IMG/VR virus record: IMGVR_UViG_3300028821_000038
Coordinates: 1 to 64,000 of that record
Reading direction: 5' to 3' (one strand)
Source of the DNA: a virus
Length of the DNA: 64,000 nt
Below the pieces are notes generated by a model that saw nothing but the letters and a program-made list of their open reading frames with translations, was not told the DNA's origin and ran no database searches. How positions within the stretch are numbered: the stretch's first letter is position 1; each line of letters opens with the position of its first letter. Shown here piece by piece: positions 25,366 to 32,690 of this stretch. The position numbers and the translations under genes are program-made.

Positions 25366-26289
25366 ATGTTAGATAAAGCACAAGCAAAAGAGGCATATGA
25401 AGTTCTGAACTCAGGGAGGGCGTTTGGAGGTCTTGTGGGGCAGGTAAATCTGGTGGTTACAGACCCAAAAGGAAGAGTTGTTGATTTGCATAGCCTATAC
25501 GACGGTATAACTGTTGGAGACACTATGTTTAACACCACCTTGAATACAGCAAAGAAGGTTTTTTCTCATGCCGCAATAGGTGACACCAACTATAAGATTG
25601 CAAAAATAGCCTTCGGGAATGCCGGCCACAATTTTGACGATCCCCGATTCCCAATAGATCCTACTCCAGATGATGTCGAGCTGAAATCTGCACAATATAT
25701 CAGAGAATCTCTCAATGATGCCGATGATGCAAAACACTTCCTGTACACCGACGACAATGGCGTCTCTCACAGGATGGTATATGTCGAAAAAGATATTATC
25801 GCTTCGGAGCATATCAGTTTTGGGGAAAACGGAGACCAAATCATCATTACCGTGCCTATGGCATATGATGACTTCAACTACAGGGTAGGCGGTGCCAATG
25901 ACGATACCTCCGTAAGATACCAGGACGACCTTATATCCTACGATCTTATCAATGACGCCGACGGCTCCCTTATTCAGATGAGAAATGTAGATGCAAACGG
26001 TGTTCCCGAAGGAACTGATTCTGAAATATACTCCTGGGATGATTCTGGTACGAGAAGATATCTCTTTAAAAATGGCCTGGATGCCAATGGTAATATCGAT
26101 ACTACCAACGGCGGATACAGACCCCAAGAGATATCTGAAATACTCCTCCTGTCAGATATCACAGGTACCGGAACAGCGGAGGATCCTTATGAGAAACTTG
26201 CAACATCGAGAATCACAACAGGTCTGCTGACTTATCCGGCGGGCTTTTCATTCTCTTTTCAATGGATTCTAACCTGGAATTTCTCCTAA
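25366..26289 (+). CDS. Virion structural protein with own promoter, probably abundant
   Basis: A 307-residue protein starting MLDKAQAKEAYEVLN. Own promoter, a strong ribosome-binding site and visibly more C-ending codons than its neighbours suggest high expression. The sequence is beta-rich (GDQIIITVPMAYDDFNYRVG) with many Asp/Asn turns. The end is aromatic, FSFSFQWILTWNFS, as found at the C-termini of some tail and fibre proteins. It follows the baseplate genes and precedes the homing-endonuclease insertion. A tail fibre, tube or decoration protein are all possible. Confidence 0.6.
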   Translation: MLDKAQAKEAYEVLNSGRAFGGLVGQVNLVVTDPKGRVVDLHSLYDGITVGDTMFNTTLNTAKKVFSHAAIGDTNYKIAKIAFGNAGHNFDDPRFPIDPTPDDVELKSAQYIRESLNDADDAKHFLYTDDNGVSHRMVYVEKDIIASEHISFGENGDQIIITVPMAYDDFNYRVGGANDDTSVRYQDDLISYDLINDADGSLIQMRNVDANGVPEGTDSEIYSWDDSGTRRYLFKNGLDANGNIDTTNGGYRPQEISEILLLSDITGTGTAEDPYEKLATSRITTGLLTYPAGFSFSFQWILTWNFS

Positions 26290-26326
26290 TATAGGGGATT
26301 CCCACTAAAATTAAGCTTTTGAATGC

Positions 26327-26350
26327 TATACTTTCTCCAAAAAGGAGAAA
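26327..26350 (+). promoter_or_regulatory. Promoter with SD-sequestering hairpin before the homing endonuclease
   Basis: An extended -10 element TGCTATACT gives TATACT at 26327-26332. TTTCTCC (26332-26338) pairs perfectly with GGAGAAA (26344-26350) around AAAAA, hiding the AAGGAG site 3-10 bases before ATG 26354. RNA from this promoter would start near 26339 and lack the 5' arm, so its ribosome-binding site stays open. This is the layout known for T4 I-TevI. Confidence 0.65.
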
Positions 26351-26353
26351 TGT

Positions 26354-27850
26354 ATGGCATACACTTACGACTATTTCTTACAATGTCTTGATGGCAGCAA
26401 CGCAAAAATTCTTTCCGAATATAAAAATTCAGCAACAAAAGTATTGATTCAATGTGCATGTGGGAACGCATTCGAGCGTACACCTGAAAAGTGCACAAGA
26501 ACATATCGTTCTATTGGGTCTATATGCTGTGTTGAATGCAGTAAAAAAATTAGAGCTGAGAAGAAAATATCAGACACAAAGAGAAAAATTAAAAAAGAGC
26601 TTGATAGTGTTGGTGCAAAGCTTCTATCTGACTATAGAGCAGGGGAAAAGCTAAGAATTATTGGTTCTTGCGGACACGAATTTGAAAGGGTTTATGGGCT
26701 CATCAAGAGAAGTATTAATACATATGGGGCTGTGTTTTGTATGTCGTGTGCTGCAAAACAAAGAGCTCAGAAGAAATCCAAAGTGAAAGAAAAAGCTAAA
26801 ACATTTAAGGATAATAATGTTGATATTGTATCTTATGGTGACAACATGAATGCGAAAATGAGGATTCGATGCAAATGTGGAGAGGAGTTTGATAGAAGGG
26901 CCGCGAATATAGATATTTGGCTAAGAGAAGGGAGGGAGGTTGTGTGTCCAAAGTGTTCAATGTCGTCATCGTCATCATTTGAAGAGGAAATAGCTGAGAT
27001 TTTAGAGTCTAACAGAATAAAGATAAGAACTAGCGATAGAAAGATAATATCCCCAAAAGAAATAGATATTGTATCGGACGACCACAAGATTTGCATAGAG
27101 TTTGACGGCATGCATTGGCATAGTGAAACTATTTTAAGAAAGAAACATAGATATCCATATAAATATCATCTCAACAAAACAATTGATGCGTACAACGCAG
27201 GATATAAGATGATTCATGTTTTTGAGAGTGAGTGGATCAATAAAAAAGATATTGTGCAGAGCGTTCTATTGGCAAAATTTGGGATATCGAAATATAAGGT
27301 CTTTGCAAGGAAGCTGTATCTATCGAGAGTCAGCTCGAAAGATGCAAGGATCTTTTATGACGAAAATCATCTGCAGGGCTTTTGCAAGGCAAAGCTTCAC
27401 TATGGGCTAGTTGGCGATACTGGAGAGATTATTGCAATGATGTCGTTTGCAAAAAATAGATATTCCGACAAGGCAGATTGGGAGCTCGTTAGATACGCAC
27501 CGAAGCTAAACACATCAGTGATTGGTGGCTTTGCGAGGTTACTAAAACACTTCAGGCGCAACCACGACGGAAGCATATTATCGTATGCAGATATTAGGTA
27601 CTCTGGGTATAATCCATCTGAGACAGTATATACAAGGCACGGGTTTACTTTTGTTGGGTACTCTAAGCCAGGCTATATATATTTCAAGGGTGATGGAAGA
27701 AAAACATTTTCAAGAACTGAATTTCAGAAGCATAAGCTCAGAGAAAAGCTCAAGAGCTTTGATCCAGAAAAAACAGAGTATCAAAACATGCTCAACAATG
27801 GATATGACAGAATCTGGGATTGCGGAAATATGGTTTTTAAAATGATATAA
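26354..27850 (+). CDS. Vsr-like homing endonuclease with three zinc-finger repeats
   Basis: A 498-residue protein. The N-terminal 200 residues hold three similar cysteine units (IQCACGNAFER...CCVEC; GSCGHEFER...CMSC; IRCKCGEEFDR...CPKC), treble-clef fingers for DNA binding. At about 233-258 the motif EIDIVSDDHKICIEFDGMHW, followed by HSE, matches Vsr-like PD-(D/E)xK nucleases. The C-terminal 200 residues (HLQGFCKAKLHYGLVGDTGE onward) form the associated domain seen in phage homing enzymes. It is free-standing, placed between two structural genes, with its own promoter and an RBS-hiding hairpin. No intron boundaries were seen. Confidence 0.8.
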   Translation: MAYTYDYFLQCLDGSNAKILSEYKNSATKVLIQCACGNAFERTPEKCTRTYRSIGSICCVECSKKIRAEKKISDTKRKIKKELDSVGAKLLSDYRAGEKLRIIGSCGHEFERVYGLIKRSINTYGAVFCMSCAAKQRAQKKSKVKEKAKTFKDNNVDIVSYGDNMNAKMRIRCKCGEEFDRRAANIDIWLREGREVVCPKCSMSSSSSFEEEIAEILESNRIKIRTSDRKIISPKEIDIVSDDHKICIEFDGMHWHSETILRKKHRYPYKYHLNKTIDAYNAGYKMIHVFESEWINKKDIVQSVLLAKFGISKYKVFARKLYLSRVSSKDARIFYDENHLQGFCKAKLHYGLVGDTGEIIAMMSFAKNRYSDKADWELVRYAPKLNTSVIGGFARLLKHFRRNHDGSILSYADIRYSGYNPSETVYTRHGFTFVGYSKPGYIYFKGDGRKTFSRTEFQKHKLREKLKSFDPEKTEYQNMLNNGYDRIWDCGNMVFKMI

Positions 27851-27851
27851 T
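27846..27851 (+). promoter_or_regulatory. TATAAT promoter at the end of the homing endonuclease gene
   Basis: GATATAATAC overlaps the TAA stop of the endonuclease and lies 23 bases before ATG 27874. It re-starts transcription of the structural operon after the insertion. It matches the common promoter motif. Confidence 0.55.
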
Positions 27852-27873
27852 ACATCAAAAAAGGGTTAAGCCT

Positions 27874-28044
27874 ATGTTTAAAGTCGTAATCTCGGTAAAG
27901 CCCCCAGAAGTAAAAACGATAAGGCCTTATCGCCTAATTGAACCTATGACGAAAGACATTAAACAACTTAGGATGGATGACATCAATAACAATTTTCAAG
28001 CTGTACAAAGGTGGTTAAATGTTAGAAGAAATTACTCTTCCTGA
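27874..28044 (+). CDS. Small hypothetical structural protein
   Basis: A 56-residue protein starting MFKVVISVKPPEVKTIRPYR, with AAAGGG upstream of the ATG. The C-terminal part MDDINNNFQAVQRWLN resembles the short helical anchor found at the start of phage fibre proteins (D-x-N-F-x-x-l-x-x-W-l). It overlaps the next gene by 26 bases. It may be a fibre-attachment peptide. Confidence 0.55.
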   Translation: MFKVVISVKPPEVKTIRPYRLIEPMTKDIKQLRMDDINNNFQAVQRWLNVRRNYSS

Positions 28045-28309
28045 TGATTATACAGGGACATTGGCACAGGAAAACGAAATCATCGACAAGGTAAACAGGA
28101 ACTTTTATGCTATCTTAAATCAAATCATAGAGAATGGAAAAGAAACTTTTTCGATGGAAGAGCATATTGTGGATTTTGAGGGCTATCAGATAGAGATCTT
28201 TTTTTCAGAAAACAAGAGTAGCGCCAAAATAACCACAGTAAACGATACAATCGTGATTGATATTGCAGGAAAAACCATCAGGATAGATGCAGATGGCAAC
28301 ATTGTTTGA
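28019..28309 (+). CDS. Small fibre-like virion protein
   Basis: A 96-residue protein. ENEIIDKVNRNFYAILNQII (about residues 18-37) is a helical anchor of the fibre type, followed by a beta-rich tail (ITTVNDTIVIDIAGKTIRID) that looks like a short fibre or spike tip. It overlaps the genes on both sides. Assignment is by composition and context. Confidence 0.5.
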   Translation: MLEEITLPDDYTGTLAQENEIIDKVNRNFYAILNQIIENGKETFSMEEHIVDFEGYQIEIFFSENKSSAKITTVNDTIVIDIAGKTIRIDADGNIV

Positions 28310-29360
28310 GAAAGAACTAAATCAGCACGACTACGAATTTGCCTATGCAAACCTGAAATATAGCCCCCTGTCTGATACAACCTGGGAAACTCAGATTATC
28401 ACATACCTTTTTGATGACCAGAAGGAGATAGTCGAGCTCTTATCGTTGGCTGAAAGTTATGCAGAGGAAATCTATACCTACTCTTCTGCCGAGATGCATC
28501 TTAGGTATCATCATATATCTTCAAGTCTTGCTCCCTCTATAGAGGCTGTCAATATACACATTGATACCACCGGAAATGAATCTTGTTCTGGTTTGATGAC
28601 AGGGCAGGCGGCTGATAGCATAATGTCATCATATTTTTGGAGGGAATATTCTTCTGTTCAAATAACGAATATGTTATATAGCTCTGCATATGAAACAGAC
28701 ACCCATGACCCTATGGCTACTCAGGAGCTTATTAATACCACTTTTTTAGGAACATCTGCAGGGCAGGTTTTGAGGAGTTGTACGGTTGAGCCACTAGGCT
28801 TGCCGGTAAGGGACGAATCCATCTCTCCTCTTAGGGTTGTTCCTTTTTCGGATCTCCAGCGGGTATATTTTAACCAAGCCGATACAATTCCTTTGAATAC
28901 ATACAAAATCCACAATATGGATTATATTTTTTCTCACAAGTTGATATCTGCAAACAGTATTGAATTTACGGGGAGACTCGTCTTATCGGATGCTGTTGGA
29001 GATGGTGACTTTTTGACTCTTGAGAGTTATACAGCTGACTTTTTACAAAAGGGTGGGTATATTAGTGACAATGCCGAGCTGAAAGATGACACTACAACCA
29101 ATGCTGTTGTTTTATCGGAGGCTGTGGATATTTTTGTAGAGAGCAAGGCCCCCATAGAGGGGTGGCGAAGTGTAGACTTAACGAAAAGTACCTTTAAGAC
29201 TGATGAGTTTTTGGATGGAGTTGTTGATGAAATACTGGAAAATACCACCCCCTCCAATAGCGACGAGATGGATAGTGTTGTGGCCAAGAGGGAGATTGAT
29301 TATATGCTTGACAAGCTAATTGCAAAAATACTAGATGAGGATGTTTGTAATGACAATTAA
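28293..29360 (+). CDS. Structural protein, unknown
   Basis: A 355-residue protein; ATG 28293 (MATLFEKEL) is preferred because AGGAT lies 8 bases upstream; ATG 28287 is the alternative. Mixed alpha/beta sequence with acidic C-terminal helices (EIDYMLDKLIAKILDEDVCN). It is the first of three consecutive overlapping medium-sized genes (28293, 29350, 30428) of similar style, probably parts of one virion assembly. Confidence 0.55.
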   Translation: MATLFEKELNQHDYEFAYANLKYSPLSDTTWETQIITYLFDDQKEIVELLSLAESYAEEIYTYSSAEMHLRYHHISSSLAPSIEAVNIHIDTTGNESCSGLMTGQAADSIMSSYFWREYSSVQITNMLYSSAYETDTHDPMATQELINTTFLGTSAGQVLRSCTVEPLGLPVRDESISPLRVVPFSDLQRVYFNQADTIPLNTYKIHNMDYIFSHKLISANSIEFTGRLVLSDAVGDGDFLTLESYTADFLQKGGYISDNAELKDDTTTNAVVLSEAVDIFVESKAPIEGWRSVDLTKSTFKTDEFLDGVVDEILENTTPSNSDEMDSVVAKREIDYMLDKLIAKILDEDVCNDN

Positions 29361-30450
29361 GGAGAAGCTTGAAGCTAAGCTGCAAGAATTAGAGGAATTA
29401 AAAAGTAAACTCATTAATCTATCACACTTTAATAATCCCGATAATGACACTACATTCTATTCTGATGCCTCGGTGAAAGATTTGCGAAAAACACAGGGGG
29501 TGACACCTAAAAATGTCGGCGAAGTTTTAATGGTTGTCATCAAGACGGTCAATGAATATATTGATTATATCAATAAGCTTGATTATGCATCAGTTGCTTC
29601 AGTTATGAGGGATAGAATTGTGAAAAACTACAAGATAATATCCTCTATATCAGATATTTCAGGTATAGATCCAGATTTTGATTTGCAATACACAGGAGTT
29701 GATTTTCAGTCTTTGGTGCCATATTTGCCAGATGCCGAGTATTCTTCTCCGGTTAAAAATATATCAATAACGGGAGCCCCTGTTTTAAGAAGCGGGACAG
29801 CAACTGGTGATACAGTGAATATTGGTGCTGTTTTTATAAATATCAATCCTCGACTTGGAGTAAACAATAGTATTAGATTTCCGAATGGCGTAATTTCCGC
29901 ATCTCTTTCATCAGCGCTTCTTGGGGGTGATGATTTGTTTATTGTCGGCATTTATGCAAAGGAAGATCTATCTCAGTATGATGCGCTTTATATGGATTTT
30001 ACATATAGAGTTGATATTAGCTTCGACGACGGTACCACAGATACAAAGCTATATTCTATCGCCAACAAAAAGATAGGAGTAGAAGAGAATAATTTTGATT
30101 CCACTAGGCCTGACGCAATAATAGCCTGGGACGCTTTATCTGTTAATCGGGTAGATTTTAGCATCATCAATACACAAGGTGATTCTACATCCATTGCAAC
30201 ATCGGTAGACCGGCCTATTGGAGGCGGTAGTTTTGCTGGAAATATTGTTAGCCAGATCTTGATTGGTGCTTTTTCGTCGGATATGGCAGAATATCAATTA
30301 AGTTATAGAGATAACTGCGCGTACTATAGGGGTTTATATGATACTGTTTATGACTTATATATGGCAAACGAAGAAGCAATGACCCCAATAGTGATACCAA
30401 ATCTTAAGCCAATTGATGAGGTGCTTTATGACGCACTTAGAGATATATAA
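29350..30450 (+). CDS. Structural protein with N-terminal coiled coil
   Basis: A 366-residue protein. ATG 29350 is chosen because GAGG lies about 10 bases upstream; in-frame ATGs at 29335 and 29341 overlap the previous gene more deeply. It starts with a coiled coil (KEKLEAKLQELEELKSKL), then a helical region, then a beta-sandwich-like domain (about 130-310; DLFIVGIYAKEDLSQYDALY, YRVDISFDDGTTDTKLYSIA). It looks like a fibre-connector or baseplate-periphery protein. Confidence 0.55.
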   Translation: MTIKEKLEAKLQELEELKSKLINLSHFNNPDNDTTFYSDASVKDLRKTQGVTPKNVGEVLMVVIKTVNEYIDYINKLDYASVASVMRDRIVKNYKIISSISDISGIDPDFDLQYTGVDFQSLVPYLPDAEYSSPVKNISITGAPVLRSGTATGDTVNIGAVFININPRLGVNNSIRFPNGVISASLSSALLGGDDLFIVGIYAKEDLSQYDALYMDFTYRVDISFDDGTTDTKLYSIANKKIGVEENNFDSTRPDAIIAWDALSVNRVDFSIINTQGDSTSIATSVDRPIGGGSFAGNIVSQILIGAFSSDMAEYQLSYRDNCAYYRGLYDTVYDLYMANEEAMTPIVIPNLKPIDEVLYDALRDI

Positions 30451-31705
30451 ACCTATTACAAACTTTGCAGCATCCTCCTATGTCGAGGCAGCTGAATTTA
30501 TAAGGAAGAAGATAGAGGGCAATATCGCCAAGCTGAGACTTATTGAGGATAAGCATTCTCAACTGCAAACCACCTTTGATATTTTTCATCCAAACATTAC
30601 TTTCACCATAGATGGCTTCTCTTTTGACAAAGATGCCCAAAGATTTACATATAGTAATAATCTGTACATCAAGAACAATGGGAATATTGTCTCGTTTTAT
30701 CCTGTAGGAAATGCTCTTGAGGCGCGAAGTGAAAATGTTTTGTTCTTAGAGCGCCCGGAAGATGGCGCTACTTATCTTGATAATTCATTTCTTAATAAGA
30801 ATATTGGAAGCCATAAGGTGTATTGGAGGTATGTCAAGCAGAGCATTTTAGACTTGATGAATGGTGGGTATATTTTAGATCCGGATGATATTCCTAGTTT
30901 TGGTATTGTAAATAGTAAATACTGGAGGAAGGTGGAAGAGCATTTTCCTGCTTTGAACGCAAGTGCTTCTGATATAAACAATAATAACACCATTGTGAAT
31001 AAGTTTGTCGCAGAGCTTTTATATAACAATAGGCAGGATCTTGATGTCTATATAAATGCTAACGCTATTCAGGGGGATAGTTTTTATTTTAAAAGAGGGG
31101 CTGTATCTCTCTTTAATGCGGTCTCCCTTCAGGCTTTAAGCTTATTCGCGACAGATAGCTTTATTGTGGAAGAAGATACCCCTGTAACCACAAGCTATGC
31201 CAGTGGCAATTTACTACTGAAGGATCTAAGCAATGCTAAGACATTTATGGTTCCTGAGAAGCCCCTGGAAGACAGGGGGAGCAAAGAATTGATATCTAAA
31301 AATAATCTATACAACAAGTTGTCTAAAAGGATGAATGCCTCTACTCAGTCTATTGATGACGACTTTACAATAGAGTCTTCTTATGGAGATATGGCTATTT
31401 CCTTTAGGTATCTGCAGAATATGCTTCACGAATATGTGTCAGAGTTTTACATGGAGCAGCTAAAGATGTTTGCTGGCGGGTATAGTGGTGGCGGTCCACT
31501 TGGAGAGCTCATTGCAGAGATTGACAAACTAATAAGGGAAATAGAGAGTTCTTATGTTATTATGGATGACTGTGCTGTAATGCCAATAGACAGTAAAGAT
31601 GAAAGCTGTGAGTATGATTGCGATAGCCCCGAAGAGGTGGAGGCCAAGCTCATGGTCACCAAGCAGAGATTAATAGCACAAATTTCATGCGACTTTTTAT
31701 GTTAA
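30428..31705 (+). CDS. Structural protein, unknown
   Basis: About 425 residues; ATG 30428 with GAGG 6 bases upstream is preferred to 30413. The N-terminal region is helical (ASSYVEAAEFIRKKIEGNIA), with beta-rich parts in the middle and a helical C-terminal segment ending in a cysteine-containing acidic stretch (CAVMPIDSKDESCEYDCDSP). It is third of the 28293-30428-type run. Virion role by context only. Confidence 0.55.
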   Translation: MTHLEIYKPITNFAASSYVEAAEFIRKKIEGNIAKLRLIEDKHSQLQTTFDIFHPNITFTIDGFSFDKDAQRFTYSNNLYIKNNGNIVSFYPVGNALEARSENVLFLERPEDGATYLDNSFLNKNIGSHKVYWRYVKQSILDLMNGGYILDPDDIPSFGIVNSKYWRKVEEHFPALNASASDINNNNTIVNKFVAELLYNNRQDLDVYINANAIQGDSFYFKRGAVSLFNAVSLQALSLFATDSFIVEEDTPVTTSYASGNLLLKDLSNAKTFMVPEKPLEDRGSKELISKNNLYNKLSKRMNASTQSIDDDFTIESSYGDMAISFRYLQNMLHEYVSEFYMEQLKMFAGGYSGGGPLGELIAEIDKLIREIESSYVIMDDCAVMPIDSKDESCEYDCDSPEEVEAKLMVTKQRLIAQISCDFLC

Positions 31706-31714
31706 GGAGAAAAA

Positions 31715-32224
31715 ATGGTTGGATACAACTTGAAGAAGCTGGTTGAGTTTGGAAAGCAAATGGATAGCCTATATAGTGGGCCGATATACCCTCGCGTAAA
31801 GATAGAGATGTCATACTTTTATATGTTGTGCATGGACGATGATGCAATTGAAGCTATGCAGGACAAGATAGCTATTGAAATGCTAGGGTTGATGTTTATT
31901 TATTATCGGAGTGATGACAAGAGCTTTGAGGAGTTGGCTACCGACACTATCTCTCATATACTAAACCGTGCCCTATATAAGCAAAGTTCATATAGAGGTG
32001 CATTGGCTAGACCAGACAAAGAGACAATATGGAAATTGCTTGCAATCAAAGAAGTAACTATTGGAAATTTGGCAGAGGCACTAACTCTATTGATGATAGA
32101 AAAAAACAAAGATTTGGAGGAGTTTATTAGTGATACAGACAAAGTGGCATGTTTTATCAGGAACAATTTTCTAATTAACTCGGGACTGTCTATTTCCACT
32201 GAAAGGCTAGCCGATGCGTGTTGA
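31715..32224 (+). CDS. Hypothetical helical protein
   Basis: A 169-residue, almost entirely helical protein (KKLVEFGKQMDSLYSGPIYP at the N-terminus). AAGGAGAAAAA is an ideal ribosome-binding site. It overlaps the GNAT-like gene by 11 bases. No motif is recognised. Its place just upstream of the polymerase-like gene makes it a candidate partner of that protein. Confidence 0.55.
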   Translation: MVGYNLKKLVEFGKQMDSLYSGPIYPRVKIEMSYFYMLCMDDDAIEAMQDKIAIEMLGLMFIYYRSDDKSFEELATDTISHILNRALYKQSSYRGALARPDKETIWKLLAIKEVTIGNLAEALTLLMIEKNKDLEEFISDTDKVACFIRNNFLINSGLSISTERLADAC

Positions 32225-32690
32225 AATAGTTAGTCTTACAAGAAACAATTTTCATTCAATAGTTACAATGGTGTGGGAAATAATGCATAGGGAGCACCCG
32301 GACTACAAAAGATCAGAAGCTGAAAAGATAGTGCGTGACAATGGGGATAGAGTGGTAGCACTGGAAGTAAATAGTGAGGTTGCTGCATTTTATATCTACA
32401 CAGAGACCCCAATGGTGTACAATCTTAACTTTTTTGGGATCTCTCCATTGTTTAGGAAGACAAAAATGGCATATCGGTTCTACAAATATATGCTAAACCA
32501 CTTGTCCAAAAAGCCGATTATAATATCGATATATTCCGACAATAAAGATATGATAAACTTAGCAAGCAAAAAATGGAATTTCATAGGCAGATTTCCTGCC
32601 AGAGATAACAAAATCATAGAGTATTACTCTATAGGAGATAAAGGAGCGGGCAGTGAAACAGGGCACAGCAGGTATCATCTTGATAAATGA
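32214..32690 (+). CDS. GNAT-like N-acetyltransferase
   Basis: A 158-residue protein with GNAT layout: N-terminal strand-helix (RVEIVSLTRNNFHSIVTMVW), central strand VAAFYIYTET, then NLNFFGISPLFRKTKMAYRF (the acetyl-CoA-binding beta4-alpha3 region, with a degenerate Q/R-x-x-G-x-G/A), and the C-terminal strand pair. GNAT enzymes acetylate amines on proteins or small molecules; the target is unknown. Embedded between a helical protein and the RNA polymerase-like gene, with overlaps on both sides, it may modify a virion or host protein. Confidence 0.6.
   Translation: MRVEIVSLTRNNFHSIVTMVWEIMHREHPDYKRSEAEKIVRDNGDRVVALEVNSEVAAFYIYTETPMVYNLNFFGISPLFRKTKMAYRFYKYMLNHLSKKPIIISIYSDNKDMINLASKKWNFIGRFPARDNKIIEYYSIGDKGAGSETGHSRYHLDK

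Noticed and set aside
25495-26127. 210-codon minus-strand frame opposite the 25366 gene
   Set aside because: Antisense shadow of a codon-optimised structural gene.
26281-27880. Group I intron surrounding the homing endonuclease
   Set aside because: Both flanking structural genes have complete starts and stops and no intron core or split exon was seen; the endonuclease appears free-standing.
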